DNA from: Gallionellaceae bacterium | GTDB lineage: Bacteria > Pseudomonadota > Gammaproteobacteria > Burkholderiales > Gallionellaceae | Direction of reading: 5' to 3' | NCBI GenBank assembly: GCA_006218055.1 | Contig: VBWD01000010.1 | Location: 1 to 60,082, forward strand | Length of the DNA: 60,082 bases | Part shown: positions 28,265-37,278 of the stretch, one piece after another | Layout: the number at the start of each line of letters is the position of its first letter | Position numbering within the stretch: position 1 is the first letter of the stretch | Made by a program: the position numbers and the translations under genes | The notes under the pieces: generated by a model | Database searches by the model: none | What the model was told of the DNA's origin: nothing | Seen by the model: the letters and a program-made list of their open reading frames with translations, nothing else

Positions 28265-29047
28265 TCAATTAAAAGCCAGACGAGTGCCGATGATGAGCAA
28301 CATCACTGCCAAGATCGGGCGCAAAACTTTTTCGGGAACTTTGGCGCTCAGATGGCTGCCAATGTAGATGCCCGGCAATGAGCCCAACAACAAGCTGCCC
28401 AGCAACATGAGATCGACCGTGCCAAGCGCCAGATGTCCCAATCCCGCCACGGCAGTCAGCGGTACGGCGTGAGCGATGTCGGTACCCACCACTTTGACCG
28501 CTGACAAACGCGGGTAGAGGAACAGCAAGGCCACGGTACCCAGTACACCAGCACCGATGGATGAGATGGTCACCAACACGCCGACGATGGCACCTGTGAC
28601 GATGGTCGCGACGGTCAGGTGACGGTGGTGTAACTCATAGATGGTGCCGTCCTCGCGCTGTGCGACCTTCTTTATCCAGTCTTTCAGCAACAATGCGGCG
28701 GCAGTCAACAACAGGGCGACGCTCAGTACGCCGGTGACCAAGCCTTTCAGCGATTTTTCATCCAGCCCCAGATATTTGAAGAGCGCGATGGTGAATAGCG
28801 CTGCCGGCAGACTGCCCAGACTCAACAGGCCGACGATCTTCCATTCCACCGTTCCGTTGTTGTTATGCACCCAGCCGCCCAGTGCCTTGGTGATAGAGGC
28901 ATACAACAAGTCCGTACCGACGGCGGTCGCAGGGGATATGCCGAAGAACAACACCAGCAGCGGCGTCATCAATGAGCCGCCGCCCACGCCGGTCACTCCG
29001 ACGATCAATCCAACCAAAAATCCCGACAGGGTATAGAGCCAATCCAT
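28265..29047 (-). CDS. TauE/SafE family sulfite/anion exporter
   Basis: A 260-residue inner-membrane protein with about seven to eight hydrophobic segments and the family's duplicated glycine-rich motifs near GVTGVGGGSLMTPLL (residue 18) and GVLVTISSIGAGVLGTVAL. As first gene of the sulfate-assimilation operon it plausibly exports sulfite or another sulfur oxyanion; this is inferred from position. It diverges from the CysB-like regulator over a shared promoter region. Confidence 0.85.
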   Translation of the reverse strand: MDWLYTLSGFLVGLIVGVTGVGGGSLMTPLLVLFFGISPATAVGTDLLYASITKALGGWVHNNNGTVEWKIVGLLSLGSLPAALFTIALFKYLGLDEKSLKGLVTGVLSVALLLTAAALLLKDWIKKVAQREDGTIYELHHRHLTVATIVTGAIVGVLVTISSIGAGVLGTVALLFLYPRLSAVKVVGTDIAHAVPLTAVAGLGHLALGTVDLMLLGSLLLGSLPGIYIGSHLSAKVPEKVLRPILAVMLLIIGTRLAFN

Positions 29048-29100
29048 GTTTCTCTCCTTAGATGGGAGCGCATGGTAGTGGACTGGCTTATCTTTATTAA

Positions 29101-29129
29101 ATGGTTATATGTTAGGATGATATAACCAT
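29101..29129. promoter_or_regulatory. Palindromic operator between TauE and the CysB-like regulator
   Basis: Perfect 10-bp inverted repeats (ATGGTTATAT at 29101-29110 and ATATAACCAT at 29120-29129) with a 9-base spacer, in the 101-base divergent promoter region. The size and AT-richness fit a LysR-family binding site with T-N11-A-like elements inside. Probably recognised by the adjacent regulator; not tested. Confidence 0.7.
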
Positions 29130-29148
29130 ACGTTATTAGGAGGCCGCT

Positions 29149-30087
29149 ATGAACCTGCAGCAATTGCGTTATCTGAACGAGATCGTGAAGAACGACCTGA
29201 GTATCTCTGCCGCCGCCGCTGCGCTCTACACGTCGCAGCCCGGCATCAGCAAGCAGATCAAGTTATTGGAAGAGGAATTGGGGGTCGACATCTTCGTGCG
29301 CAACGGCAAGCGCTTGGCGGCACTGACCGACCCCGGCAAGGTGATCGCCGAAGTGGCGGCACGCATGTTGTTGGATGCGGCCAATCTGAAGCAGGTGGGG
29401 AATGAGTTCAAAGATCAGCAGGCGGGCGCACTCACCATCGCCACCACCCACACGCAGGCACGCTATGCCCTGCCGCCGGTGGTCAAACAGTTCATCCGGC
29501 ACTACCCCGAAGTGAAGCTCGGCCTGCACCAGGGCAATCCGACCCAGATCGCCGAACAGGTGTTGAGCGGTGAAGCGGACATCGGCATCGCCACCGAAAG
29601 TCTCGCCCTCTACGACGAGTTGGTCACCCTACCCTGCTATGAATGGCATCACTGCGTGGTGGTGCCGCCCAAACATCCGCTGTTGCTGGAGAAACGCCTG
29701 ACACTGAAGAAACTGGCGCAATATCCCATCATCACCTATGACTTCGCCTTCACCGGGCGCAACAAGATCAACCAAGCCTTCAGCGAAGCGGGCATCACGC
29801 CCAACATCGCCCTCACCGCCATTGATGCCGATGTCATCAAAACGTATGTGGAGCTGGGCATGGGCGTGGGCATCGTGGCGCAGATGGCCTTTGTACCGGA
29901 GCGCGACAAGCACCTGAAGATGATCGATGCCGGACATCTGTTCGAAGCCAGCACGACTCGCATCGCGATTCGCAAGAACCAATATCTGCGCGGCTTCGGC
30001 TATCATTTCATCGAGCTGTTCGCCCCCCATCTCACGCGCGAGATCGTGGGCCAGGCACTGCACCAGAATCCACAGGACGCAATATGA
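29149..30087 (+). CDS. CysB-like LysR transcriptional regulator
   Basis: A 312-residue LysR protein with an N-terminal winged helix (SAAAAALYTSQPGISKQIK, about 20-40) and a substrate-binding domain. The N-terminus (MNLQQLRYLNEIVKNDLSIS) and the inducer-domain features resemble CysB/Cbl, which control sulfate assimilation with N-acetylserine or sulfate-derived signals. It is divergent from the sulfur operon and shares the palindrome at 29.1 kb, which makes it the likely regulator. Co-transcribed with the nitroreductase (4-base overlap). Confidence 0.88.
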   Translation: MNLQQLRYLNEIVKNDLSISAAAAALYTSQPGISKQIKLLEEELGVDIFVRNGKRLAALTDPGKVIAEVAARMLLDAANLKQVGNEFKDQQAGALTIATTHTQARYALPPVVKQFIRHYPEVKLGLHQGNPTQIAEQVLSGEADIGIATESLALYDELVTLPCYEWHHCVVVPPKHPLLLEKRLTLKKLAQYPIITYDFAFTGRNKINQAFSEAGITPNIALTAIDADVIKTYVELGMGVGIVAQMAFVPERDKHLKMIDAGHLFEASTTRIAIRKNQYLRGFGYHFIELFAPHLTREIVGQALHQNPQDAI

Positions 30088-30824
30088 ACGAGACCATCGA
30101 AATCCAGCACAGCCACCGCAGCACCCGCAGTTACAAGACCGATCCCGTCAGCGACGAGATGCTCACCGCCATCATCGAAGCGGGGCATCGCGCACCGAGT
30201 TCGATGAACGCACAGGAGATATCGGTCATCGTGGTGCGTGATGCTGAACGCAAAGCCAAGATCGCCGAATTGGCTGGCGGACAAACTTGGATCGCCCAAG
30301 CGCCTGTGTTCATCGCCATCGTGGCTGACTACAACAAGACCGACATCGGCGTGCGCAAAGCAGGGCAAACACAAGTCATCCACGAAAGCATGGAAGGATT
30401 GCTGGTTGCTGGAATAGATGCCGGATTGGTATTGGCCAACATGATGGTGGCGGCACGTTCATTAGGCTTGGGCATCGTCCCCATCGGCAGCATCCGTCGC
30501 AGCCCGCAAGCCATGGTTGACCTGCTCGGGCTGCCCCCGCTCACCTTCCCGCTCGTCGGCATGTGCCTCGGCCACATCGAAAAGGATGCGCCACTCAAAC
30601 CGCGTATGGATGCGAACACTTTCCGCCATGAAGAACGGTACGACGCCAATGGCTATGCTGCTGCAATCGACAGTTACGACGAGACCATCCTGGAATATTG
30701 GAAGCAACTGGGGCGTACCGATGGCATCACGTGGTCGCAGAACCTGGGCAACAACCTGAAGCAGGTGTACTACCCACAAGTGAAACCCGTGGCGGCGATG
30801 CAGGGGCTACTGAACGACAAATGA
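30084..30824 (+). CDS. NfsA/FRP-family NADPH-dependent oxidoreductase
   Basis: A 246-residue FMN-dependent nitroreductase-family protein. The core HRSTRSYKTDPV and GHRAPSSMNAQ near residues 10-40, and the helix GVRKAGQTQVIHE... ILEYWKQLGRTDGITWSQ near the C-terminus fit NfsA/flavin reductase P types. Substrate is not evident. Its 3' end overlaps the convergent LRR-kinase gene by 18 bases. Confidence 0.82.
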   Translation: MNETIEIQHSHRSTRSYKTDPVSDEMLTAIIEAGHRAPSSMNAQEISVIVVRDAERKAKIAELAGGQTWIAQAPVFIAIVADYNKTDIGVRKAGQTQVIHESMEGLLVAGIDAGLVLANMMVAARSLGLGIVPIGSIRRSPQAMVDLLGLPPLTFPLVGMCLGHIEKDAPLKPRMDANTFRHEERYDANGYAAAIDSYDETILEYWKQLGRTDGITWSQNLGNNLKQVYYPQVKPVAAMQGLLNDK

Positions 30825-32117
30825 GTCCAGCTCGCGCCTGACCTGTTCGAACGAGGGTCGGGCACTCACTTCAGTTTGGGTGCACCTGATCTGCAAGTCG
30901 CGCAACATTTCCGACGAGATATCACAGCGGGACATCAACTCTTCAAGCAAACATCCGAATGCTCGCACTTCGATACGCTGCAATCCTTGCCTAAATTTTT
31001 CATCATGCGTCGGCACGAACGAGGCCGCGCCGAAATCGCCGAGCAGGCATTCACCCTTGGCATTCCACAAGATGTTGTGCGCATACAAGTCGCCATGCAT
31101 CACACCTTGCGCGTGCATGTGCGCAGCAGCAGAGGCAACACCCTGCGCAATACCCATTAGCTGTTCGATGGGGAATCGAACATCGGGCGCATAGATGTCA
31201 CGCGTACAAGACTCCCAACTTGGCGGGCCTGCAAGATTGATAAAGCTCGGAGATATGAGTGGCATCACCATGCCGATCGAATCCCCGGGATGTCCATGCA
31301 ACCGCCCATGAACCGGGATGAGATTGGGATGCTCTCCCGCCACCATGCATGCCGATTTCTCACTACGCGGCAGTCCGTCGCTAGTCACAGCCCCCTTGAA
31401 TACTTTGACCGCGACAGGATGGACTCCGCGCTCCGTCGTGCGATGTGCCCGATAGATGATGCCTGACGCTCCCTCCCCCAATACATGCTGCACATCGAGC
31501 GAACTCCAATCGACATGCTCGACGGTGAGCCCCGCCATCGCCTCTTTCTCGATGGCATCACTGAAGGGGTTTCCCGCATAAGCCAACCAGGCTAGACGCG
31601 GCAATCCCAGCAACCAATCTGGCAGATGCTCAAAACGATTCGCCGCGATACGCAACAGTTCAAGGCAGTTGCACGCTGCCATCTGTTCCGGCAACTCGTG
31701 CAATCGGTTGCCGGACAACATGAGTTTTTGCAGATTTGCACAAGCACCGATCTCGGTAGGAATCTGTTGCAAACGATTGTCCGTCAGGATCAACCAGCGC
31801 AGTTTTGGGGGCAACGCCTTGGCTGATAGATGTGTGATTTGATTTGATTTGAACCCGATCATCTCCAGATTGGCGCACTGTCCCAACACCTCTGGCACAT
31901 GTGAGAATCGATTGTCGGAACAGAAGATGATGCGTAGCTTGTGCAGTCGAGTCAGATCTTTAGGGAGGTCATTCAGGAGGTTGCCCGACAGATTGAGCAC
32001 CTCCAATGAATCGGCAAGCTGGAATATCTCTTCGGGAAAGCCGGTCAGGTCGGCCGCAAGATCGAGGCGTTTGATACCAATCAACTCGCCTGCTCGTAGG
32101 GCATCAAGGGTTTGCAT
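30807..32117 (-). CDS. LRR-containing protein kinase-like protein
   Basis: A 436-residue protein with leucine-rich repeats (about 35-170, repeating LxxLxLSxNxLxxLP) fused to a eukaryotic-type kinase domain (about 200-436). Visible kinase elements: glycine loop GEGASG (204-209), the VAVK lysine Lys228, an alpha-C glutamate region near 243, the catalytic loop HGDLYAHN (331-338), where HG replaces HRD, and DFG (351-353). The retained Asp in HGD and DFG suggest an active kinase. No membrane segment. Target unknown. Confidence 0.85.
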   Translation of the reverse strand: MQTLDALRAGELIGIKRLDLAADLTGFPEEIFQLADSLEVLNLSGNLLNDLPKDLTRLHKLRIIFCSDNRFSHVPEVLGQCANLEMIGFKSNQITHLSAKALPPKLRWLILTDNRLQQIPTEIGACANLQKLMLSGNRLHELPEQMAACNCLELLRIAANRFEHLPDWLLGLPRLAWLAYAGNPFSDAIEKEAMAGLTVEHVDWSSLDVQHVLGEGASGIIYRAHRTTERGVHPVAVKVFKGAVTSDGLPRSEKSACMVAGEHPNLIPVHGRLHGHPGDSIGMVMPLISPSFINLAGPPSWESCTRDIYAPDVRFPIEQLMGIAQGVASAAAHMHAQGVMHGDLYAHNILWNAKGECLLGDFGAASFVPTHDEKFRQGLQRIEVRAFGCLLEELMSRCDISSEMLRDLQIRCTQTEVSARPSFEQVRRELDSFVVQ

Positions 32118-32144
32118 AAGGACACCTCAAATAATTCATAATTC

Positions 32145-32211
32145 GTCGCTCCCGCGAAGGCGGGAGCCCAGTCAATTTAACCAACTGGATTCCCGCCTTC
32201 GCGGGAATGAC
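32145..32211. repeat. Inverted pair of CCCGC-CTTCGC-GCGGG palindromes
   Basis: Two inverted copies (32145-32172 and 32184-32211) of the same intergenic palindrome seen at 15.4 kb, separated by about 11 AT-rich bases. Together they can form a large stem between the LRR-kinase start and murJ stop. Confidence 0.85.
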
Positions 32212-32266
32212 AAATTATTAGGGATATCCATAAGTCCAAGGCTCAAAACGCAACGCACGCGAATAC

Positions 32267-33811
32267 TCAACTCGCGCCCCGTTTGGAAAAATCTTTGAGC
32301 CTGAATCCAAGGGCGAACAGCACAGCGAAATACACCGCCACACCAGCGACCACCAACCAAGTCAGATGGATGATGCGCGACCAACCCGAAGTGGTGAGCC
32401 AGTGCTCTTCACTACCCATGCCGTACCAGAGTGTGATGCCCAACGCGACAACCGCCAGCATGACTTTGAGGAAGAACTTCATCCATCCCGCTTCCGCTTG
32501 GTAGATGCCCTTCTTACGCAGGAAGTAGAACAAGACAGCTGAGTTGAGGCAGGCACCCAGACCGATAGAAAGTGCCAAGCCGGCATGCGCCATATCGAAC
32601 CCAAAGACGAACAACACGTTCATCGCTTGCGTCGCAAACAATGTCACGATGCCGATCTTCACAGGCGTCCTGATGTCTTGCCGCGCATAGAAACCGGGCG
32701 CAAGTATCTTCACCAATATCAGCCCGATCAATCCCACGCTGTATCCCACCAACGCTGCGCGCGACATCAGCACGTCATTGGTCGTAAATGCGCCATGCTG
32801 GAAAAAGGTCGCCAGCAAGGGGACAGCGATCATTCCCAGTGCCAGTGCGGCAGGTAAGGTCAGCATGATGGTGAGGCGCAAGCCCCAATCCAACAACTTG
32901 GAATATTCCGCCGTGTCGTTAAGCGCATGAGATTTGGAAAGAGACGGCAACAATATGGTGCCAATGGCCACGCCCAATATACCCGCAGGGAATTCCATCA
33001 GGCGATCTGCGTAGTACAGCCATGACACGCTCCCCGTAATCAGCAAGGATGCAAATATGGTGTTGATGATCATGCTGATCTGGGCGATTGATACACCGAA
33101 TATCGCAGGTCCCATTTGTTTGATGATGCGGCGCACACCTGAATCTTTCCAACCCAAGCGGATCTTTGGCAACATGCCGATTTGCTTCAGGAACGGTATC
33201 TGAAATGCCAACTGCACGAATCCAGCGATAAACCATGCCCAAGCTAAACCAATCACAGGCTCCTCGAAATAAGGGGTCAGCCACAACGCCCCGCCGATCA
33301 AACAAATATTTAACAGAATTGGCGCGAAGGCAGGCACCCAGAACTTGTTATAGGTATTGAGAATCCCTGCTGCCACAGCCACCAGCGAGATGAAAAAGAT
33401 ATACGGAGAAGTGATCCGCAACATCTGCACGGTGAGATCGAACTTCGCTTCATCCTGAATAAAGCCCGGCGCTGTGATGTAAATAATAAGCGGGGCTGCG
33501 ACGATTCCGATCAACGTAACCACAAATAGAATCAAGGCCAATAGCGTAGTCACATGATCGACCAGCAACTGCGTCTCTTCATGCCCTTTACGATTCTTGT
33601 ATTCCCCGAAAATGGGCACAAAAGCTTGAGAAAACGCGCCTTCGGCGAACAGTCGACGCAGCAGATTAGGTAATCGAGTAGCTAAGATATAAGCATCATT
33701 CACCATGCCCGCACCGAACATGGAGGCAATCAGCACATCTCGTGCAAACGCCAAGATGCGCGAGACCAACGTCAGCCCGCTAATCGTGGCCAGAGCTTTG
33801 AGTAGATTCAT
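32267..33811 (-). CDS. murJ: Lipid II flippase MurJ
   Basis: Translocates lipid II across the inner membrane for peptidoglycan synthesis. The 514 residues give about 14 transmembrane segments; the N-terminal MNLLKALATISGLTLVSRIL and the conserved RLLRRLFAEGAFSQAFVPIF motif near 51 are characteristic, and the extended C-terminus is rich in transmembrane helices. The usual neighbour rpsT is near, with DUF3579 genes in between. Confidence 0.95.
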   Translation of the reverse strand: MNLLKALATISGLTLVSRILAFARDVLIASMFGAGMVNDAYILATRLPNLLRRLFAEGAFSQAFVPIFGEYKNRKGHEETQLLVDHVTTLLALILFVVTLIGIVAAPLIIYITAPGFIQDEAKFDLTVQMLRITSPYIFFISLVAVAAGILNTYNKFWVPAFAPILLNICLIGGALWLTPYFEEPVIGLAWAWFIAGFVQLAFQIPFLKQIGMLPKIRLGWKDSGVRRIIKQMGPAIFGVSIAQISMIINTIFASLLITGSVSWLYYADRLMEFPAGILGVAIGTILLPSLSKSHALNDTAEYSKLLDWGLRLTIMLTLPAALALGMIAVPLLATFFQHGAFTTNDVLMSRAALVGYSVGLIGLILVKILAPGFYARQDIRTPVKIGIVTLFATQAMNVLFVFGFDMAHAGLALSIGLGACLNSAVLFYFLRKKGIYQAEAGWMKFFLKVMLAVVALGITLWYGMGSEEHWLTTSGWSRIIHLTWLVVAGVAVYFAVLFALGFRLKDFSKRGAS

Positions 33812-33849
33812 TAGAGACGGTTAAAGGAGTGCATTAAAAGAACCAATCA

Positions 33850-34221
33850 TCACCAACCGTTCTTTTGGTGGTGGCGGCGCTCCATGCTGAGGGTCGGGAA
33901 TAGGCCTGTCGCGCCTGCATCCGTTCTGTTGCGGCCGGCACGCACAGTCAGGTGATTGGTCACTACGAATTCGCGAATCAACTCAAAGGCGTGCGGGTCG
34001 GCCTTCTCCAGCGAAAAGCGCACCACAACAGAAGGAACGCCCTGGATCATGATAGGACGCACATACGACGAATAGACGATACGACCATCTTTACCCGTTG
34101 TTGCCAGCATATCGCTGAGACGCTCGCCCCAATTAGACGGGCGGAAGGTTTGACCATGTTTGGTGACCCCCTGAATGACGAACTCGGCCAGTTCAGGATG
34201 ACGATCTTTTTTATCTAGCAA
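33850..34221 (-). CDS. DUF3579 protein (first of two)
   Basis: 123 residues. The FVIQGVTKHGQTFRPSNWGERL start, MLATTGKDGRIVYSSYVRP centre and VVRFSLEKADPHAFELIREFV block define the DUF3579 family. Found next to rpsT/argD-like genes in betaproteobacteria; function unknown. It is a paralogue of the next gene, with about 50% similar residues by eye. No signal peptide or membrane segment. Confidence 0.82.
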   Translation of the reverse strand: MLDKKDRHPELAEFVIQGVTKHGQTFRPSNWGERLSDMLATTGKDGRIVYSSYVRPIMIQGVPSVVVRFSLEKADPHAFELIREFVVTNHLTVRAGRNRTDAGATGLFPTLSMERRHHQKNGW

Positions 34222-34291
34222 TTTGAGGCTCTCTAAAGGTCAAAATGGGCGCGGATTGTAACATCGCCCCCGCTGTCCACTCAGCAAGCCA

Positions 34292-34645
34292 CTACCAACC
34301 TTTTTTGGCAGTGACGCGGCGCTCCACCCCAAGTACGGGATGCGGCCCAGTCATCTCGGCGTCTCGGCTACCCCGGCCCGACCTGACTTTCAAGTGATGC
34401 TCGGCGACGAACTGTTTCACCATCTCAAAAGCTTTAGGGTCGACATGTTGCAAAGAAACGCGGATGACGACGGCGGCCACACCATCGATCATCACGGGAC
34501 GGGCATAAGAAGAGTAGATCATGCGGCCGTCGCTCCCGACCGTGCCTAGCATATTGCACAGACTGGTCGCCCAGTCCGGTTGATGAAAAAGCTCCCCTTT
34601 CTCTGTAATACCTTGAATCACGAACTCAGAGACACTCGACAACAT
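34292..34645 (-). CDS. DUF3579 protein (second of two)
   Basis: 117 residues; same family as the previous gene, with SEFVIQGITEKGELF, LGTVGSDGRMIYSSYARP and VVIRVSLQHVDPKAFEMVKQFV. The ATG preceded by AGGGGGAAGG gives a conventional length. A longer reading upstream runs into the rpsT promoter region. The two proteins probably arose by tandem duplication. Function unknown. Confidence 0.82.
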   Translation of the reverse strand: MLSSVSEFVIQGITEKGELFHQPDWATSLCNMLGTVGSDGRMIYSSYARPVMIDGVAAVVIRVSLQHVDPKAFEMVKQFVAEHHLKVRSGRGSRDAEMTGPHPVLGVERRVTAKKGW

Positions 34646-34728
34646 GACCTTCCCCCTTACGCCTAGTTGACTGATACCTGATAATAGCACCGCCCCAAAG
34701 GGCAAAAGGGGGGAGACCAAACAACGGG

Positions 34729-34757
34729 TTGCCAAATCCAAAGAGCCTCCCTATAAT
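34729..34757 (+). promoter_or_regulatory. Sigma-70 promoter of rpsT
   Basis: TTGCCA (34729-34734) and TATAAT (34752-34757) are 17 bases apart, followed by a GC-rich discriminator (GCGCGCC) typical of growth-rate-regulated ribosomal-protein genes. Transcription would start near 34764, about 34 bases before the rpsT ATG. Confidence 0.8.
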
Positions 34758-34797
34758 GCGCGCCTTTTAACGCAAGCCGAATTCCCAAGGAGTCACC

Positions 34798-35061
34798 ATG
34801 GCAAACACAGCACAAGCCAGAAAACGCGCAAGACAAGCAGACAAGCAACACTCGCACAACACTACTTTGCGTTCCGAATTGCGCACTGCAATCAAGAAGG
34901 TAGTGAAAGCGATCGAAGCTGGCGACAAAGCCGCTGCACAGTCCGTTTTCAGCGCATCCACCAGCGTGGTTGACTCCATCGCCGACAAGAAGATCATCCA
35001 TAAGAACAAAGCAGCTCGCCATAAGAGCCGCTTGTCCGCCGCTATCAAGGCGATGGCCTGA
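34798..35061 (+). CDS. rpsT: 30S ribosomal protein S20
   Basis: Primary 16S rRNA-binding protein. The 87 residues are Ala/Lys/Arg-rich ([20 protein letters not shown], ending AAIKAMA) and match the family length. The AAGGAG site is 5 bases before the ATG, with an intrinsic terminator immediately downstream, so it is a single-gene transcript. Confidence 0.97.
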   Translation: MANTAQARKRARQADKQHSHNTTLRSELRTAIKKVVKAIEAGDKAAAQSVFSASTSVVDSIADKKIIHKNKAARHKSRLSAAIKAMA

Positions 35062-35092
35062 TTTATCGCAGACGATAAGACTGCGAAATAAT

Positions 35093-35121
35093 AAAGGCCG
35101 ACGATGTAGTCGGCCTTTTTT
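35093..35121 (+). terminator. Intrinsic terminator of rpsT
   Basis: A 10-bp perfect stem (AAAGGCCGAC / GTCGGCCTTT) with a 6-base loop is followed directly by a run of T. Typical Rho-independent terminator. Confidence 0.88.
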
Positions 35122-35168
35122 GTTTATAGTTCCAGCCTCAGCGTTATAAAAAGACCGGAAAGCTTGCT

Positions 35169-36341
35169 ATGTCACATTTGATGAATACGTACGCCAGACA
35201 GCCTGTTTCTTTCACTCACGGTGAAGGTGCCTGGTTATTCGATGCCGCAGGTAATCGTTATCTAGATGGCTTGGCCGGTGTCGCCGTCAACACACTGGGG
35301 CATGCTCATCCGCGTTTCACTGCTGCACTGAAACAGCAGATCGACAGCCTCATCCACTGCTCCAACATCTACCAGATAGCAGAACAAGAAGCGCTGGCGG
35401 ACAAGCTCTGCGGACTCTCCGGCATGCAGGAAGTCTTCTTCTGCAACTCGGGCTGCGAAGCCAATGAAGCCGCCATCAAATTGGCGCGCATGTACGGCCA
35501 TGGTCGCGGCATCGACAATCCTTCCATCATCGTGATGGAAAAAGCATTCCACGGTCGCACGTTAGCCACGCTCTCCGCCACAGGCAACCGCAAGGTACAG
35601 GCCGGCTTCGAGCCGCTGGTGAGCGGTTTCGTACGCGTCCCCTACAACGATATCGAAGCAGTACGCCAAGTTGCACAACACAACCGTGATGTGGTCGCTG
35701 TATTGGTCGAGCCGATCCAGGGCGAAGGTGGCATACGCACACTAGACATCGCCTATCTGGAGCAGATCCGCAAGCTGTGCAATGAGAACAACTGGCTGCT
35801 GATGTTGGACGAAGTGCAATGCGGTATCGGACGCACAGGGAAATGGTTCGGCTTCCAACACGCCGACATCTTGCCAGACGTGATGTCGCTGGCCAAAGGC
35901 TTGGGTTCTGGCGTACCTATCGGCGCTTGTCTCACCGCGGGCAATGCGGTGGGTATCTTCAAACCGGGCAACCACGGCTCCACCTTTGGCGGCAACCCAC
36001 TGGCCTGCACTGCCGGCCTGAATACGCTGAACATCCTCGAAGAAGGTGGCTTACTCGCTCACACAGAGCGGATCGGCAAATTCATACGTGATGGCTTGAG
36101 CACATCTTTGCAGGGCGTAAATGGCGTCAAGGAGATACGCGGACAGGGATTGATGATCGGTATCGAACTGGATAAGCCGTGCGGCGATCTGGTGAAACTG
36201 GCACTGGCCCAAGGCCTGCTCATCAACGTGACCGCCGATACGGTGGTACGCCTGTTGCCGCCGCTCATTCTGTCGCAAGCGGAGGCGCAGCAAATGATCG
36301 ACATATTGAGCCCGCTCATCAAAGATTTCTTGCATTCCTGA
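35169..36341 (+). CDS. argD: Acetylornithine aminotransferase
   Basis: PLP enzyme of arginine biosynthesis, also able to act on succinyl-diaminopimelate in lysine synthesis. The 390 residues show the conserved glycine/aspartate region FCNSGCEANEAAIKLAR near 95, and the Schiff-base lysine Lys243 in SLAKGLGSG. It leads the argD-argF cluster, 13 bases from argF. Confidence 0.96.
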   Translation: MSHLMNTYARQPVSFTHGEGAWLFDAAGNRYLDGLAGVAVNTLGHAHPRFTAALKQQIDSLIHCSNIYQIAEQEALADKLCGLSGMQEVFFCNSGCEANEAAIKLARMYGHGRGIDNPSIIVMEKAFHGRTLATLSATGNRKVQAGFEPLVSGFVRVPYNDIEAVRQVAQHNRDVVAVLVEPIQGEGGIRTLDIAYLEQIRKLCNENNWLLMLDEVQCGIGRTGKWFGFQHADILPDVMSLAKGLGSGVPIGACLTAGNAVGIFKPGNHGSTFGGNPLACTAGLNTLNILEEGGLLAHTERIGKFIRDGLSTSLQGVNGVKEIRGQGLMIGIELDKPCGDLVKLALAQGLLINVTADTVVRLLPPLILSQAEAQQMIDILSPLIKDFLHS

Positions 36342-36354
36342 TTGGAAAATCATC

Positions 36355-37278
36355 ATGCCAGCAAGCATCAAACACTTCTTACAATTCAAAGACCTGACGC
36401 GCGAAGAGCTTGATTATCTGTTCGAGCGCACGCGCATCATCAAGGAGCGCTTCAAGCGCTACGAAAAATACTGGCCGCTGGAAGACCGCACATTGGTGAT
36501 GATTTTCGAGAAGGCCAGCACGCGCACGCGCCTATCGTTCGAGGCTGGTATGCACCAACTCGGCGGTTCGGCTATCTATCTGAATACACGCGACTCGCAA
36601 CTCGGGCGTGGCGAGCCGGTGGAAGATGCAGGACAAGTGATCTCGCGTATGAGTGACATCGTAATGATCCGCACTTTCGAGCAGGACATCATCGAGCGTT
36701 TCGCGCGCAATTCGCGTGTGCCCGTCATCAACGGCCTCACCAACGAATATCATCCGTGCCAGATTCTGGCTGACATCTACACCTTCATCGAGCATCGCGG
36801 CAGCATCCAGGGCAAGACGGTCGCGTGGATCGGCGACTCCAACAATATGTGCAACACGTGGCTACAAGCCGCAGAGATCTTGGACTTCAACGTCCACGTC
36901 TCCACGCCACCAGGCTATGAAGTCGAGCCTGAACGCGCTGGCTTGTATGGCGATCAACACTACGAAGAATTTACCGATCCAATGGAAGCTGCACGCGATG
37001 CCGATCTGGTCACCACCGATGTATGGACTTCGATGGGGTGGGAAGCTGAGAACGAAGAGCGTATGAAGGATTTCGCAGACTGGCAGGTGGATGCTGACAT
37101 GATGCGTGTGGCTGCCAAAGATGCACTGTTCATGCACTGTCTGCCTGCTCATCGAGGCGAGGAAGTATCAGCAGAAGTCATCGACGGCACGCAATCCGTC
37201 GTTTGGGATGAGGCTGAAAATCGTTTGCATGTGCAAAAAGCTCTGATGGAATACCTATTGCTGGGAAAAGTGCAATGA
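36355..37278 (+). CDS. argF: Ornithine carbamoyltransferase
   Basis: Makes citrulline from ornithine and carbamoyl phosphate. The 307 residues carry the carbamoyl-phosphate motif STRTR (55-59) and the ornithine-loop HCLPAHRGEE near 262. The protein ends LLLGKVQ. A near-copy of its last 37 bases lies 146 bases downstream, ending GKVA next to the DUF2798 start; the present stop was therefore probably set by an insertion at the 3' end. Confidence 0.97.
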   Translation: MPASIKHFLQFKDLTREELDYLFERTRIIKERFKRYEKYWPLEDRTLVMIFEKASTRTRLSFEAGMHQLGGSAIYLNTRDSQLGRGEPVEDAGQVISRMSDIVMIRTFEQDIIERFARNSRVPVINGLTNEYHPCQILADIYTFIEHRGSIQGKTVAWIGDSNNMCNTWLQAAEILDFNVHVSTPPGYEVEPERAGLYGDQHYEEFTDPMEAARDADLVTTDVWTSMGWEAENEERMKDFADWQVDADMMRVAAKDALFMHCLPAHRGEEVSAEVIDGTQSVVWDEAENRLHVQKALMEYLLLGKVQ

